NCBI GenBank assembly: GCA_036506395.1
Contig: DASXRU010000182.1
Location: 1-24,644, forward strand
Reading direction: 5' to 3'
DNA: 24,644 nt
From: DASXRU01 sp036506395
GTDB taxonomy: Bacteria > Acidobacteriota > Blastocatellia > Pyrinomonadales > Pyrinomonadaceae
Shown: positions 1 to 7,665 of the stretch, piece by piece
How positions within the stretch are numbered: the stretch's first letter is position 1
Layout: every line of letters starts with the position of its first letter
Notes under the pieces: model-generated
Told to the model about the DNA's origin: nothing
Database searches by the model: none
The model's input: only the letters and a program-made list of their open reading frames with translations
Position numbers and translations under genes: made by a program

Positions 1-1
1 C

Positions 2-556
2 GTTGATCAGGAAGCGTGCCCGCTCAATCTGGCGCCGACAACCAGTACCACGGTTGCGCTGGCCATCGGCGATGCGCTGGCAATGACGCTGATGCAGGCG
101 AAGGGTTTGACCTCCGATGACTTTGCGCTCAACCATCCGGCGGGCCAACTGGGAAAGCGTCTGACATTGCGAGTTGCCGATCTGATGCATGCCGGCGATA
201 AGAACCCGACGATTTCGACGGAAGCGCCCTGGCTGGAAGTCATCTCCGCGATCAGCAGGTTTGGCCTGGGTGCGGTGAATGTCGTAGACGGTGAAGGGAA
301 GTTGGCCGGCATCATCACAGATGGCGACTTGCGGCGATCGCTGCAGAAGATTGACTACGCTAATTTGTCGAACATCAAGAGCGAGGCGCTCATGACAAGC
401 GACCCGGTAGTCGTTACTCCAGAAATGCTCGCCTTTGACGCGCTGCGTTTGATGGAAGATCGACCTTCGCAGATTTCCGTGCTGCCCGTGGTGGACGGCG
501 AGCGAGCCTGCATCGGTTTGATTCGAGTGCATGACATCGTTCGCAGCGGCCTGTGA
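2..556 (+). CDS. kdsD: Arabinose-5-phosphate isomerase, C-terminal part (5'-truncated)
   Basis: The product interconverts ribulose-5-phosphate and arabinose-5-phosphate, the first step towards Kdo in lipopolysaccharide synthesis. The gene runs off the left edge; 184 residues are visible, read in frame from base 2. The end of the SIS sugar-isomerase domain is seen as LAPTTSTT followed by an ALAIGDALA helix, then NHPAGQLGKRL, which is typical of KdsD/KpsF. Two CBS domains follow (about residues 55-115 and 120-184 of the visible part; the first contains GIITDGDLRR). The domain order SIS-CBS-CBS is that of KdsD. No kdsC follows; the next gene is on the other strand and convergent. A GutQ-type paralogue cannot be excluded, but the product class is clear. 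Confidence 0.93.
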   Translation, partial: VDQEACPLNLAPTTSTTVALAIGDALAMTLMQAKGLTSDDFALNHPAGQLGKRLTLRVADLMHAGDKNPTISTEAPWLEVISAISRFGLGAVNVVDGEGKLAGIITDGDLRRSLQKIDYANLSNIKSEALMTSDPVVVTPEMLAFDALRLMEDRPSQISVLPVVDGERACIGLIRVHDIVRSGL

Positions 557-581
557 AACTTATTGCTCTTGTTCGTCTCCG

Positions 582-647
582 TTCGTGTGATTTCGTGGAT
601 CGTTCTTCATTTCTCAGCGCAGCAACCGATCCACGAAACCACACGAA
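582..647. repeat. 21-bp imperfect inverted repeat between convergent genes
   Basis: Arms 582-602 and 627-647 are reverse complements at 20 of 21 positions, separated by 24 nt. They use the words TTCGTG and TTCGTGGATC, and further CACGAA copies trail to about 668. The element lies between the convergent ends of kdsD and the VWFA gene, so a transcript hairpin could act in both directions. There is no clear T-run, so I do not call it an intrinsic terminator. Nothing else is seen in 557-727. Confidence 0.75.
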
Positions 648-727
648 GCAATCACGAAGCAACACGAAATAAACTCCAGCAACGAAACTAATAAATGAGA
701 AATGGAAATTGAAGCCGGGATCTCCAA

Positions 728-1738
728 CTAAGAAACAGGCTTGGCGAAGTAGCCGGGGCGGTATCGCAGTTTTAGTTGGTCTTTCAACAGTGCAGGATTT
801 GTGATCTCGATTTGCATCTGACGGTAGGTGCCGTCTCTTTTCTTGTTGCTGGACGAATAAGCGATCAGGTATTGCGAGCGCAGTTCCTGCTCAATCTGCA
901 CGAAAGCCGCCTTCAAGTCAGCCTCGTTCTTCGGGAAAAAGGCGCGTCCGCCGGTGCCGTCCGTCACCGTGTTAAGCACACCCTTGTTGACGCCGTCCTG
1001 TTTGCTGTCGCCGATGCCGATGGCGTAAATGACTGTCTCCGAGTCAATCGCCTGATTGATTGCCGCGTTGCGGGCCACGCGACTGCTGGTATCGAACCCA
1101 TCGGTCAAGAGAATGATCGCGCGCCGCCTTTTGCCTGCAGCCCGCACCAATACTTCCCTCGTCGAGAGCAGCACCGCATCCCATATCGCGGTCGAGCCTT
1201 CGCGCGGAACGCTCATGCCGGGCCGCGAGGCGATGCCGCTAATGGGCGGGCCGGAACCCAGGTATGATGGCATCGCGACGTCAACGCGCTCCAGCGCCTG
1301 GTAAATGCCAAGCACATTGTTGGTTAATGCCTGTTCCAGGAACGCGCGATCGGTGAAGGGAATGATTGCCGCCTGGTCTTGTTTGGATCGAATGATCGTT
1401 TCGATGAATGTGCGGGCCGCGCCTTTCTCCTGTGACAGAGTGCGCTCTTCCGAGCCGCTGACATCAATGAGGAAGGCGATGGATAGAGGACGAGCTGTCT
1501 CCCGCTGAAAAGTGAAGAGCTGCTGCGGCACTCCATCCTCAAGTACCCGCACGTCTTCCTGGCGCAAGCTGGTGATGAAGTGATTCTGTTTGTCAGTGGC
1601 AATGAACAGGAGATTGGTTAGATCCGATTCGACGCGTATGACTTCGTCGTCCTGAGCGGTTGGTTGTTGGCCGATAACTGCGCCGCTGTTGAGGCAGAGG
1701 ATAAGAGCGCTGGAGATTAGAAGCTGTCTTCGGTTCAT
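728..1738 (-). CDS. Exported VWFA-related protein (acidobacterial type)
   Basis: 336 residues. An N-terminal signal peptide (MNRR, hydrophobic stretch about residues 6-22, probable cleavage near GQQ) is followed by a region ending in VRVLEDGVPQQLFTF and a von Willebrand A domain from about residue 86. The metal-ion-dependent adhesion site is intact: DVSGS at 92-96, a threonine in EGSTAIWD and the aspartate in LLTDGFD. The arrangement matches the VWFA-related domain family (TIGR03436) that is abundant in Acidobacteriota. The usual ending RSQYLIAYSSSN...YRPGYF is present. The role of these proteins is not established; protein binding at or outside the cell surface is a reasonable guess. No strong Shine-Dalgarno precedes the ATG. 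It stands alone between kdsD and the transposase module. Confidence 0.88.
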   Translation of the reverse strand: MNRRQLLISSALILCLNSGAVIGQQPTAQDDEVIRVESDLTNLLFIATDKQNHFITSLRQEDVRVLEDGVPQQLFTFQRETARPLSIAFLIDVSGSEERTLSQEKGAARTFIETIIRSKQDQAAIIPFTDRAFLEQALTNNVLGIYQALERVDVAMPSYLGSGPPISGIASRPGMSVPREGSTAIWDAVLLSTREVLVRAAGKRRRAIILLTDGFDTSSRVARNAAINQAIDSETVIYAIGIGDSKQDGVNKGVLNTVTDGTGGRAFFPKNEADLKAAFVQIEQELRSQYLIAYSSSNKKRDGTYRQMQIEITNPALLKDQLKLRYRPGYFAKPVS

Positions 1739-1837
1739 TCTGAAGTGTCTAAGAAGGGTACTCCGTGCGAAGGGTTGTCCGCCGCGCTAATCCCTCAAAC
1801 CGCTTTCCTCTGTTCAGACACATGCTAGCACTTCAGT

Positions 1838-2264
1838 AAGCCGCGTTCACGCGGCTTTCCCGAAGGGGTTACTAGCCCGGCCGTTTTTACGGCCGGGTCC
1901 AGCGCGGCAAAAACGATTTAGCGCGCTTTAGCCATCGACACTAAACCGCTTGACCCGCTGACAGTTGGCTATCAACAAGCCGCGTTCACGCGGCTTTCGA
2001 AAGGTTACTACCGGCCGTTTTACGGTCGGGTCCAGCGCGGCAAAAACCGATTTAGCGCGCTTCAGCGTGCTCCTCCAGAAGCGGCTTTAGCCATCGATAC
2101 TAAACCGCTTGACCCGCTGACCTGTTGGCTATCAACAAGCCGCGTTCACGCGGCTTTCCCGAAAGGTTACTAGACCGGCCGTTTTACGGCCGGGTCCAGC
2201 GCGGCAAAACCGATTTAGCGCGCTTCAGCGTGCTTCTTCAAAAGCGGCTTTAGCCATCGATGCT
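1838..2264. repeat. Three tandem REP-like units next to a Y1 transposase gene
   Basis: Units begin at 1838, 1977 and 2137 (spacings 139 and 160 bp). Each has hairpin 1 (AAGCCGCG-TTCA-CGCGGCTT), a linker containing GGTTACTA, and hairpin 2 (CCGGCCG...CGGCCGG at about 1877-1896, 2011-2029 and 2175-2193). GTCCAGCGCGGCAAAA and TTTAGCGCGCTT follow, then the small palindrome GGCTTTAGCC. The first unit lacks about 21 nt present in the other two. The third unit runs into the transposase gene and supplies its stop codon. The gene-free stretch 1739-2249 holds nothing else: 1739-1837 shows no feature. Confidence 0.9.
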
Positions 2265-2675
2265 AAATCTTTCCAGCCGCTCGTATATTGTTCCGTTCCG
2301 ATGATGCTCTTTCTGATTCCGAATGTAATCCACAATCCATGGCAGATCCTTCGTACCAAAACTTACTACGCCGTAACCATCTTGCCAATCCAGCAAGTGT
2401 CGATTCACCAACTTATGATTCACGTGATGTGAACTGGATCCTTTGAGTTTTCCAATCCACTCGGCAATTTGCAGCGTGGGCGGAATCGATACTGCCATGT
2501 GAACGTGCGTTTCGGTGCCGCCAACCTCATGAACGATGACATCCTTTTCTTTCAAAGCATAGCTGCGGAGGTGGCGGTGCAGGCCTTCCTCGAAGGTCTC
2601 GTTGATGATAGGTAGACTCTCTTTCACGTGCCAGGTGAGGTGGAGATTGATTTCAGAGTAGGCGCGACGCGACAT
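2250..2675 (-). CDS. IS200/IS605-type Y1 transposase, REP-associated
   Basis: 141 residues, full length for a small Y1 (HUH) single-strand transposase. The HUH metal-binding pair is H57-V-H59 in THVHM and the likely catalytic tyrosine is Y117 in DYIRNQKEHH, with Q121 one helical turn on. Such enzymes act on single-stranded DNA hairpins; the versions next to REP palindromes (RAYTs, TnpA-REP) are domesticated relatives thought to spread REP sequences. The ATG at 2675 has a strong AAAGGAGG 8 nt upstream. The gene lies between a tandem REP-like array and an inverted copy of the same design. The palindrome GGCTTTAGCC touches its start codon and, on the other strand, its stop codon. No accessory tnpB is present. 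No frameshift or lost catalytic residue is visible, so it may be active. Confidence 0.9.
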   Translation of the reverse strand: MSRRAYSEINLHLTWHVKESLPIINETFEEGLHRHLRSYALKEKDVIVHEVGGTETHVHMAVSIPPTLQIAEWIGKLKGSSSHHVNHKLVNRHLLDWQDGYGVVSFGTKDLPWIVDYIRNQKEHHRNGTIYERLERFSIDG

Positions 2676-2698
2676 GGCTAAAGCCTCCTTTGTAATTA

Positions 2699-2795
2699 AG
2701 CCCGTTGAAACGGGCTAGAATGTTTTCGTCGCGAGCGTAACCGGCCCTCAAAGGGCCGGTCTAGTAACCTGCGGGCAAGCCGTCTGAAGACGGCT
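2699..2795. repeat. Inverted REP-like unit upstream of the Y1 transposase
   Basis: Three hairpins. 2699-2716: AGCCCGT stem, TGAA loop. 2740-2760: ACCGGCCCT-CAA-AGGGCCGGT, 9-bp stem. 2778-2795: AGCCGTC-TGAA-GACGGCT, 7-bp stem. Read on the minus strand, the last two are in the same order as in the 1838-2264 array and are joined by the same linker end AGGTTACTAGACCGGCC, but their stems have different, still complementary, sequences. The first hairpin would lie in the transposase leader RNA. Confidence 0.88.
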
Positions 2796-2838
2796 GAAAG
2801 AAACCTGGCAAGCTCCGCTTAAACTGGCGGGAGTGGTT

Positions 2839-2867
2839 TTGTCGAAATGCGGCGCACCGATTACACT
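2839..2867 (+). promoter_or_regulatory. Probable valS-nadC promoter
   Basis: TTGTCG (2839-2844) and TACACT (2862-2867) are 17 bp apart, each matching the sigma-70-like consensus at 4 of 6 positions. Transcription would begin near 2874, just before the heptamer repeat, giving a leader of about 75 nt. Judged by eye only. Confidence 0.4.
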
Positions 2868-2880
2868 AAGCATCGATCAC

Positions 2881-2936
2881 TAACAACTAACAACTAACAA
2901 CTAACAACTAACAACTAACAACTAACAACTAACAAC
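2881..2936. repeat. Exact 8 x 7-bp tandem repeat (TAACAAC) before valS
   Basis: Eight perfect copies of TAACAAC end 13 nt before the valS ATG. The + strand tract has no G and would be unstructured in RNA. Its length could change by slipped-strand mispairing, but it is not in a coding frame, so any effect would be on the promoter-to-start distance or on translation. Confidence 0.95.
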
Positions 2937-2949
2937 TGACCACTTAAGA

Positions 2950-5640
2950 ATGACAGACATCCCGAAAACCTACGATCCGCAGCAGGCTGAACAGAGCCAC
3001 TATGCGCGCTGGGAGGGTGAAGGTTACTTCGCTCCGGAGATCAACAAAGATCCTAAAGCGCCGGTATTCTCGATCGTCATTCCACCTCCCAATGTCACCG
3101 GCTCGCTGCACATGGGGCACGCGCTGCAGCACACGATGATGGACGTGATGACTCGTCACAAGCGCATGTGCGGCTATCGCACTTTGTGGCTGCCGGGAAT
3201 GGATCATGCCGGAATCTCGACTCAACTTGTCGTCAGTCGCGAGCTGAAAAAAGAAGGCTTGACCAGGCACGACCTCGGCCGCGAGAAGTTTGTAGAGCGG
3301 GTGTGGCAGTGGAAGGCGGACTCGGGCGGCCAGATAACGAGACAGATTCGGCGCGAGGGCGCCAGTGTGGATTGGTCGCGCGAACGCTTCACCATGGACG
3401 AAGGTTTGTCTCGCGCAGCGCGCGAAGTCTTCGTACGGCTCTACGAAGAGGGAGCCATCTATCGCGGCACGCGCATCGTCAACTGGTGCCCGACCGATCA
3501 GACGGTGCTGTCAGACCTTGAGGTAGAAAAAACGCCGCAGAGGGGACAGCTCTATTACCTGCAATATCCAGTGAAGGACAACAGCCATCGCCTTACTGTA
3601 GCCACTACGCGTCCGGAGACAATGCTCGGCGACACGGCGGTGGCGGTTAATCCCGACGACGAACGGTTTCGCAGCATGGTCGGTCAGGTCGTGCTTTTGC
3701 CGATCACCGGGCGCGAAATTCCAGTCATTGCCGACGAGTACGTTGACCCGGAGTTTGGTACGGGCGCGGTAAAAGTGACGCCGGCGCACGATCCGAATGA
3801 CTACGACATGGGCGTCAGGCATAACCTGCCGCGGGTCTTCGTCATCGATCAGAATGCGCGCATGACGGCCGACGCCGGCCCGGAGTTTGCGGGCCTCGAT
3901 CGCTACAAGGCCCGCGAGAAGGTCATAGAAAAGTTCCAGGAGCTTGGCCTGTTGGAAAAAGTGGTTGACTACGAATTTGCCATCTCGAAGTGCGAACGTT
4001 GCAAGACGGTGATAGAACCGCTGATCTCGACGCAATGGTTCATGCGGATGGACCAGATGCGCGACCTGGCGCTGGATTTAATGCGCAAAGAAAGAAAGCC
4101 GCGCTTCGTTCCGGAATCTTACGAGCGGGTTTATACGAATTGGCTCGAGGACCTGCGCGATTGGACCATCTCGCGCCAGTTGTGGTGGGGCCATCAAATT
4201 CCCGCCTGGTACGACGAAGCCGGAAACGTCTATGTAGCGCACAGCGAAGACGAGGCGCGTCAGAAATCCGGGACCGACAAACTGACACAGGACCCTGACG
4301 TGCTCGATACGTGGTTCTCGGCGGCTCTGTGGCCGTTTTCTACCCTGGGCTGGCCGGATGAGACAGAGGATTTGCGGACTTACTATCCGACGTCGGTGTT
4401 GGTGACGGCGCGCGACATAATCTTTTTATGGGTTTCCCGCATGGTGATGGAGGGTTTGAAGTTCGTCGGCCGTACGCCGTTCCATGATGTCTTTGTTACC
4501 GGCACAGTACTCGACAAGCATGGGCAGCGAATGTCGAAGACGAAAAACAACGGCATCGATCCGCTGGAGGTTTTCGACAAGTACGGCGTGGATGCAACAC
4601 GGCTGGCGCTGGCTTCGATCGGCGCCGCTGACACACGTTGGAACGATAAGCAGGTCGAGTCGTATCGCAACTTTGCCAACAAGATTTGGAACGCGGCCCG
4701 CTTCTGCATGATGAATGCGGAGGGCGCCGAATCGGTTGCCGATCCGTTTGCCGGAGATCACGCGAACTTGCCCTTGCACGACCGGTGGATTCTTTCGCGC
4801 TTGAATAAAACTGCGGGCGGCGTTAATGCCGCGCTCGATAATTACCAGTTTCACGAAGCGGTGCAGACGCTTTACCACTTTTTCTGGGACGACTTTTGTG
4901 ACTGGTACATTGAGCTGACGAAAGCCATAGTCATCGCCGAAGAAGTTTCGCCGGAAAGGAACGTCGCGCGGGCTCGACTCATCTGGGTGTTGGAACAATC
5001 ACTGCGGCTGCTCCATCCTTTCATGCCTTACCTCACCGAGGAATTGTGGCAGCGGTTACCGGTAAAGCACCAGGAACTATTGCACCCGGCATACGCCGGC
5101 GCGACGACATCGATCATGCTGGCGGCATACCCGCAAAGTGAACTGCAACTAATAGACGAACAAGGTGAGTCGGAAATCGACAGGCTTAAGACTCTAATAT
5201 CCAGCGTTCGAAACATTCGATCCGAAATCAACATCAAGCCTGGTGATCGCATTCCCGTGCTAATCAGGGAAGCTAATACGAATATGCGGGCCATGTTTGA
5301 AGCAAACCAGGACCAAATCGCGCGTCTGACACGCGCGTCGCAAGTCTCCATCGCCAGGGAACTCGATCCGCCGAAAGCCTCCGCCCGAGCCGTGATCTCC
5401 GGCAGCGGGGAAGTAGTGATTCCACTTGAAGGGCTGATAGATTTCGCCCAGGAGAGTGCGCGGCTTTCGCGCGAGAAAGAGAAATTACAGACTGAAGCTG
5501 CGAAACTCGCAGGGCAGCTTGCTAACGCCGACTTCGTCAAACGCGCGCCGGCAGAAAAGGTCGAAGAATTAAGAGCGCGGGCGGACGAGATCAAGCAACA
5601 CATCACAGCGCTGGATCAAATGCTCGAGGCCCTGAAATGA
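2950..5640 (+). CDS. valS: Valyl-tRNA synthetase
   Basis: 896 residues, normal for bacterial ValRS. It charges tRNA-Val in the cytoplasm. The class I HIGH motif is HMGH at residues 54-57 in PPPNVTGSLHMGHAL. The CP1 editing domain is recognisable from ATTRPETMLGDTAV, and a zinc-type CERC pair is at C348/C351. The KMSKS loop reads RMSKT at 527-531, a conservative variant. The C-terminal tRNA-binding coiled coil (about 830-896, REKEKLQTEAAKLAGQL) distinguishes ValRS from IleRS and LeuRS. Only a weak AAGA precedes the ATG. The stop codon overlaps the nadC start in ATGA, so the two genes are translationally coupled. There is no T-box upstream; instead there is a heptamer repeat. Confidence 0.97.
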   Translation: MTDIPKTYDPQQAEQSHYARWEGEGYFAPEINKDPKAPVFSIVIPPPNVTGSLHMGHALQHTMMDVMTRHKRMCGYRTLWLPGMDHAGISTQLVVSRELKKEGLTRHDLGREKFVERVWQWKADSGGQITRQIRREGASVDWSRERFTMDEGLSRAAREVFVRLYEEGAIYRGTRIVNWCPTDQTVLSDLEVEKTPQRGQLYYLQYPVKDNSHRLTVATTRPETMLGDTAVAVNPDDERFRSMVGQVVLLPITGREIPVIADEYVDPEFGTGAVKVTPAHDPNDYDMGVRHNLPRVFVIDQNARMTADAGPEFAGLDRYKAREKVIEKFQELGLLEKVVDYEFAISKCERCKTVIEPLISTQWFMRMDQMRDLALDLMRKERKPRFVPESYERVYTNWLEDLRDWTISRQLWWGHQIPAWYDEAGNVYVAHSEDEARQKSGTDKLTQDPDVLDTWFSAALWPFSTLGWPDETEDLRTYYPTSVLVTARDIIFLWVSRMVMEGLKFVGRTPFHDVFVTGTVLDKHGQRMSKTKNNGIDPLEVFDKYGVDATRLALASIGAADTRWNDKQVESYRNFANKIWNAARFCMMNAEGAESVADPFAGDHANLPLHDRWILSRLNKTAGGVNAALDNYQFHEAVQTLYHFFWDDFCDWYIELTKAIVIAEEVSPERNVARARLIWVLEQSLRLLHPFMPYLTEELWQRLPVKHQELLHPAYAGATTSIMLAAYPQSELQLIDEQGESEIDRLKTLISSVRNIRSEINIKPGDRIPVLIREANTNMRAMFEANQDQIARLTRASQVSIARELDPPKASARAVISGSGEVVIPLEGLIDFAQESARLSREKEKLQTEAAKLAGQLANADFVKRAPAEKVEELRARADEIKQHITALDQMLEALK

Positions 5641-6491
5641 ACTGGATGGACGAAGGCACGCTCTATTCTTCGATTTCGCTTTTTCTGCGCGAAGATCTCG
5701 GGCGGGGCGATTTAACGACGCAGGCGACGATTGCCCGCAACACCCGGGCTCGCGGCCGTTTCCTGGCCGGCGAAAAAATGATTGTGGCGGGGCTCGAAGC
5801 CGCCGAAGAAGTTTTTATCACGCTCGATCCACAACAGCAGATCGAAGCGTTCGCGGCAGATGGTGAAGAAGTCGAAGCCGGAAAAGTAATCGCGCGGGCC
5901 CATGGCTTTGCCGATGTGATGTTGGCGGGGGAGCGCGTTGCATTGAACCTGCTACAGCACCTGTCCGGGATTGCCACGCTGACCCGCGAGTATGTACGCG
6001 CGGTCGAAGGTACCGCCGCGCAGATCGTTGATACGCGCAAGACCACACCGGGCCTGCGCATGTTGGAGAAGTATGCGGTCCTGCTCGGGGGCGGGCGTAA
6101 CCACCGTTATGGGCTGGACGATGGCGTATTTGTTAAAGCAAATCACACCGCGATTGCGGGCGGAGTGGGCACGGCAGTCAAAGCCGCGGGCCAGAAGATT
6201 GCGCCTCTGCGTAAGATTGCGGTCCAGATTTCCCACGAGCGCGACTTGCGCGAAGCGATCGAAAATGGCGCGGATGTTTTGTCAATCGAAGGTTTGGCGC
6301 CGGAGGAAACAGCGCGGCTGGTCACGATAGCGCGTGAAGTGGCTCCGAAGCTTACCCTGGAGGCCTCCGGGAGAATTACTTTGGAGAACGTGCGTGAATA
6401 TGCCCGGGCCGGAGTGGATTTGATCAGCGTCGGCGCCCTGACACAATCGGTGCGGGCTATGGACATTAGTTTTCAGATGCAGGCAGGATGA
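5637..6491 (+). CDS. nadC: Nicotinate-nucleotide pyrophosphorylase (carboxylating), quinolinate phosphoribosyltransferase
   Basis: 284 residues, typical length. It converts quinolinate and PRPP to nicotinate mononucleotide with release of CO2, in de novo NAD synthesis. The N-terminal domain has REDLGRGDLTT (about 18-28). The barrel carries DTRKTTPGLR at 132-141, GGGRNHR at 151-157 and the lysine motif VKANH at 166-170. The last usually reads KDNH or KENH; alanine here replaces the acidic residue, although the lysine and NH are kept. The SIEGL and EASGRI phosphate-binding strands are present towards the end. It starts within the valS stop codon (ATGA), so it depends on valS transcription. No nadA or nadB is nearby. 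A perfect 30-bp inverted repeat begins 7 nt after the stop. Confidence 0.96.
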   Translation: MNWMDEGTLYSSISLFLREDLGRGDLTTQATIARNTRARGRFLAGEKMIVAGLEAAEEVFITLDPQQQIEAFAADGEEVEAGKVIARAHGFADVMLAGERVALNLLQHLSGIATLTREYVRAVEGTAAQIVDTRKTTPGLRMLEKYAVLLGGGRNHRYGLDDGVFVKANHTAIAGGVGTAVKAAGQKIAPLRKIAVQISHERDLREAIENGADVLSIEGLAPEETARLVTIAREVAPKLTLEASGRITLENVREYARAGVDLISVGALTQSVRAMDISFQMQAG

Positions 6492-6497
6492 ATCACA

Positions 6498-6596
6498 GTC
6501 AGAACCGCCTGCGGTAGCGGGCGGGCCGTCTTGTCTCCACGACTCGTTGCCTCCCATATCAATAAGGGCCCGCCCGCTACCGCAGGCGGTTCTGAC
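6498..6596. repeat. Perfect 30-bp inverted repeat after nadC
   Basis: Arms 6498-6527 and 6567-6596 are exact reverse complements separated by 39 nt. They contain ACCGCCTGCGG and TAGCGGGCGGG. The transcript would form a very stable stem immediately after the nadC stop; no T-run follows, so factor-independent termination is unlikely, but it may protect the mRNA or be a repeat-family member. 6597-6718 shows no further feature. Confidence 0.92.
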
Positions 6597-6718
6597 CTTT
6601 GTGCAACCTGTCCGGTGCCTGGACGTGTAAATCAAGGCATCGTGCTGGGGCTTGTACGCATCTTCTGACAAAGCGTATCTTTGGAGCATTCTTGGGCAAT
6701 AGTTCTTAGGAGGTTGGA

Positions 6719-7504
6719 ATGCAGAGTCGATTGATTCGTCACATCGCTTTCTTTCTGGCAGTGATTTTTGTTGCCGGCCTCTTCCTGGTTGATGCGAGCG
6801 GGCAAAGTCGCAGGCGGCGCCGCACACGGCGCGTCAAGAGACCGGTTATCACGAACCCGGCGATCTACGACCCCTCCACGGCGACGAAGACGACGCCGGA
6901 CGGTGCGGCAACACCCGAGGATAAAATTATTAGTACCGCGGAGGAGAATTCCGCGGAGACGGATACGGCTGCTCAAAAGACCAGGACTGCGGCGAAGCCA
7001 ACTTCAGACGAGGAAATGCAGCAAACTATAACCAAGCTCGCCGATCAGGTCGACAAGCTGACAGATAAACTGAACCAGATGCAGGAGAACGATGACACTC
7101 GAGTGGACATGGAGCGACTAACGAAGGCCGAACAGCGGGCTGAAGCGCTCCGAGCCCAGTTGATCGATGTCGAGAGCAAACTCGCCGACCTTCAGGCGCG
7201 CCTCGATCAGATCGAGTATTCGCTCAGGCCCGAGAATATCGATCGAGCAACTCAGGGTTATGGCACGGTGCACCCGGAGGAAGCGCGCGATGCACGCCGG
7301 CGGCAACTGGAAAGCGAAAGAGCACGAGTGCAGTCACAGATTAGAATTCTCGAAGGCAGTAAAGGGCGCCTGGAACCAGCGATTTCCATGGCGGATTCGG
7401 AAGTCGACCTTTTGCGTGTCAAGATACAACAGCAACGAGACCAGGAGCGCTTGCAACCTCCGCAAACCGCGCCTCCCGCGTCAAAGACTCGGAAGAAGCC
7501 ATAG
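6719..7504 (+). CDS. Exported coiled-coil protein of unknown function
   Basis: 261 residues; not recognised as a named family. It starts with a signal peptide or membrane anchor (hydrophobic about residues 8-24, then DASGQ). A very basic stretch SRRRRRTRRVKR (30-41) and a Thr/Ala/Pro-rich spacer (to about 95) follow. Residues about 98-168 (TITKLADQVDKLTDKLNQM onwards) and 195-240 have the heptad pattern of long coiled coils rich in Glu, Gln, Arg and Leu. The tail is Pro/Lys-rich. A strong AGGAGG lies 5 nt before the ATG. It is monocistronic in appearance, lying between two palindromic repeats. An envelope scaffold or peptidoglycan-associated role is possible but not shown. Confidence 0.8.
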   Translation: MQSRLIRHIAFFLAVIFVAGLFLVDASGQSRRRRRTRRVKRPVITNPAIYDPSTATKTTPDGAATPEDKIISTAEENSAETDTAAQKTRTAAKPTSDEEMQQTITKLADQVDKLTDKLNQMQENDDTRVDMERLTKAEQRAEALRAQLIDVESKLADLQARLDQIEYSLRPENIDRATQGYGTVHPEEARDARRRQLESERARVQSQIRILEGSKGRLEPAISMADSEVDLLRVKIQQQRDQERLQPPQTAPPASKTRKKP

Positions 7505-7534
7505 TTCCCGCCGAGTTGAGAAGTGTCGTGGCTG

Positions 7535-7586
7535 GTTTAGAGGCGGGCTACCGCCCGCCTGGTCGGGCATTAGCCCGACTCTAAAC
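7535..7586 (+). repeat. 52-nt two-hairpin palindromic element, copy 1
   Basis: Outer arms GTTTAGA (7535-7541) and TCTAAAC (7580-7586) pair. Inside are GGCGGGC-TACC-GCCCGCC (7542-7559) and GTCGGGC-ATTA-GCCCGAC (7562-7579), separated by TG. Every base except the two tetraloops and TG is paired, giving a three-way junction. The inverted second copy is at 8580-8631. Confidence 0.95.
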
Positions 7587-7665
7587 AATGGGTACGTTTC
7601 TAAGGGCAATTAACGTTGTCCAACGTCGTTTTAGAGTCGGCGAAAGTCTCCCGCTAACGAACGCC

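Noticed and set aside
2839..2949. T-box riboswitch before valS
   Set aside because: No specifier stem, no T-box sequence and no terminator; the leader is short and mostly a G-free heptamer repeat.
4426..4998. 190-residue open frame on the minus strand inside valS
   Set aside because: Antisense shadow of a clear ValRS gene in GC-rich sequence; no family features. The same holds for 11811-12509 and 1056-1508.
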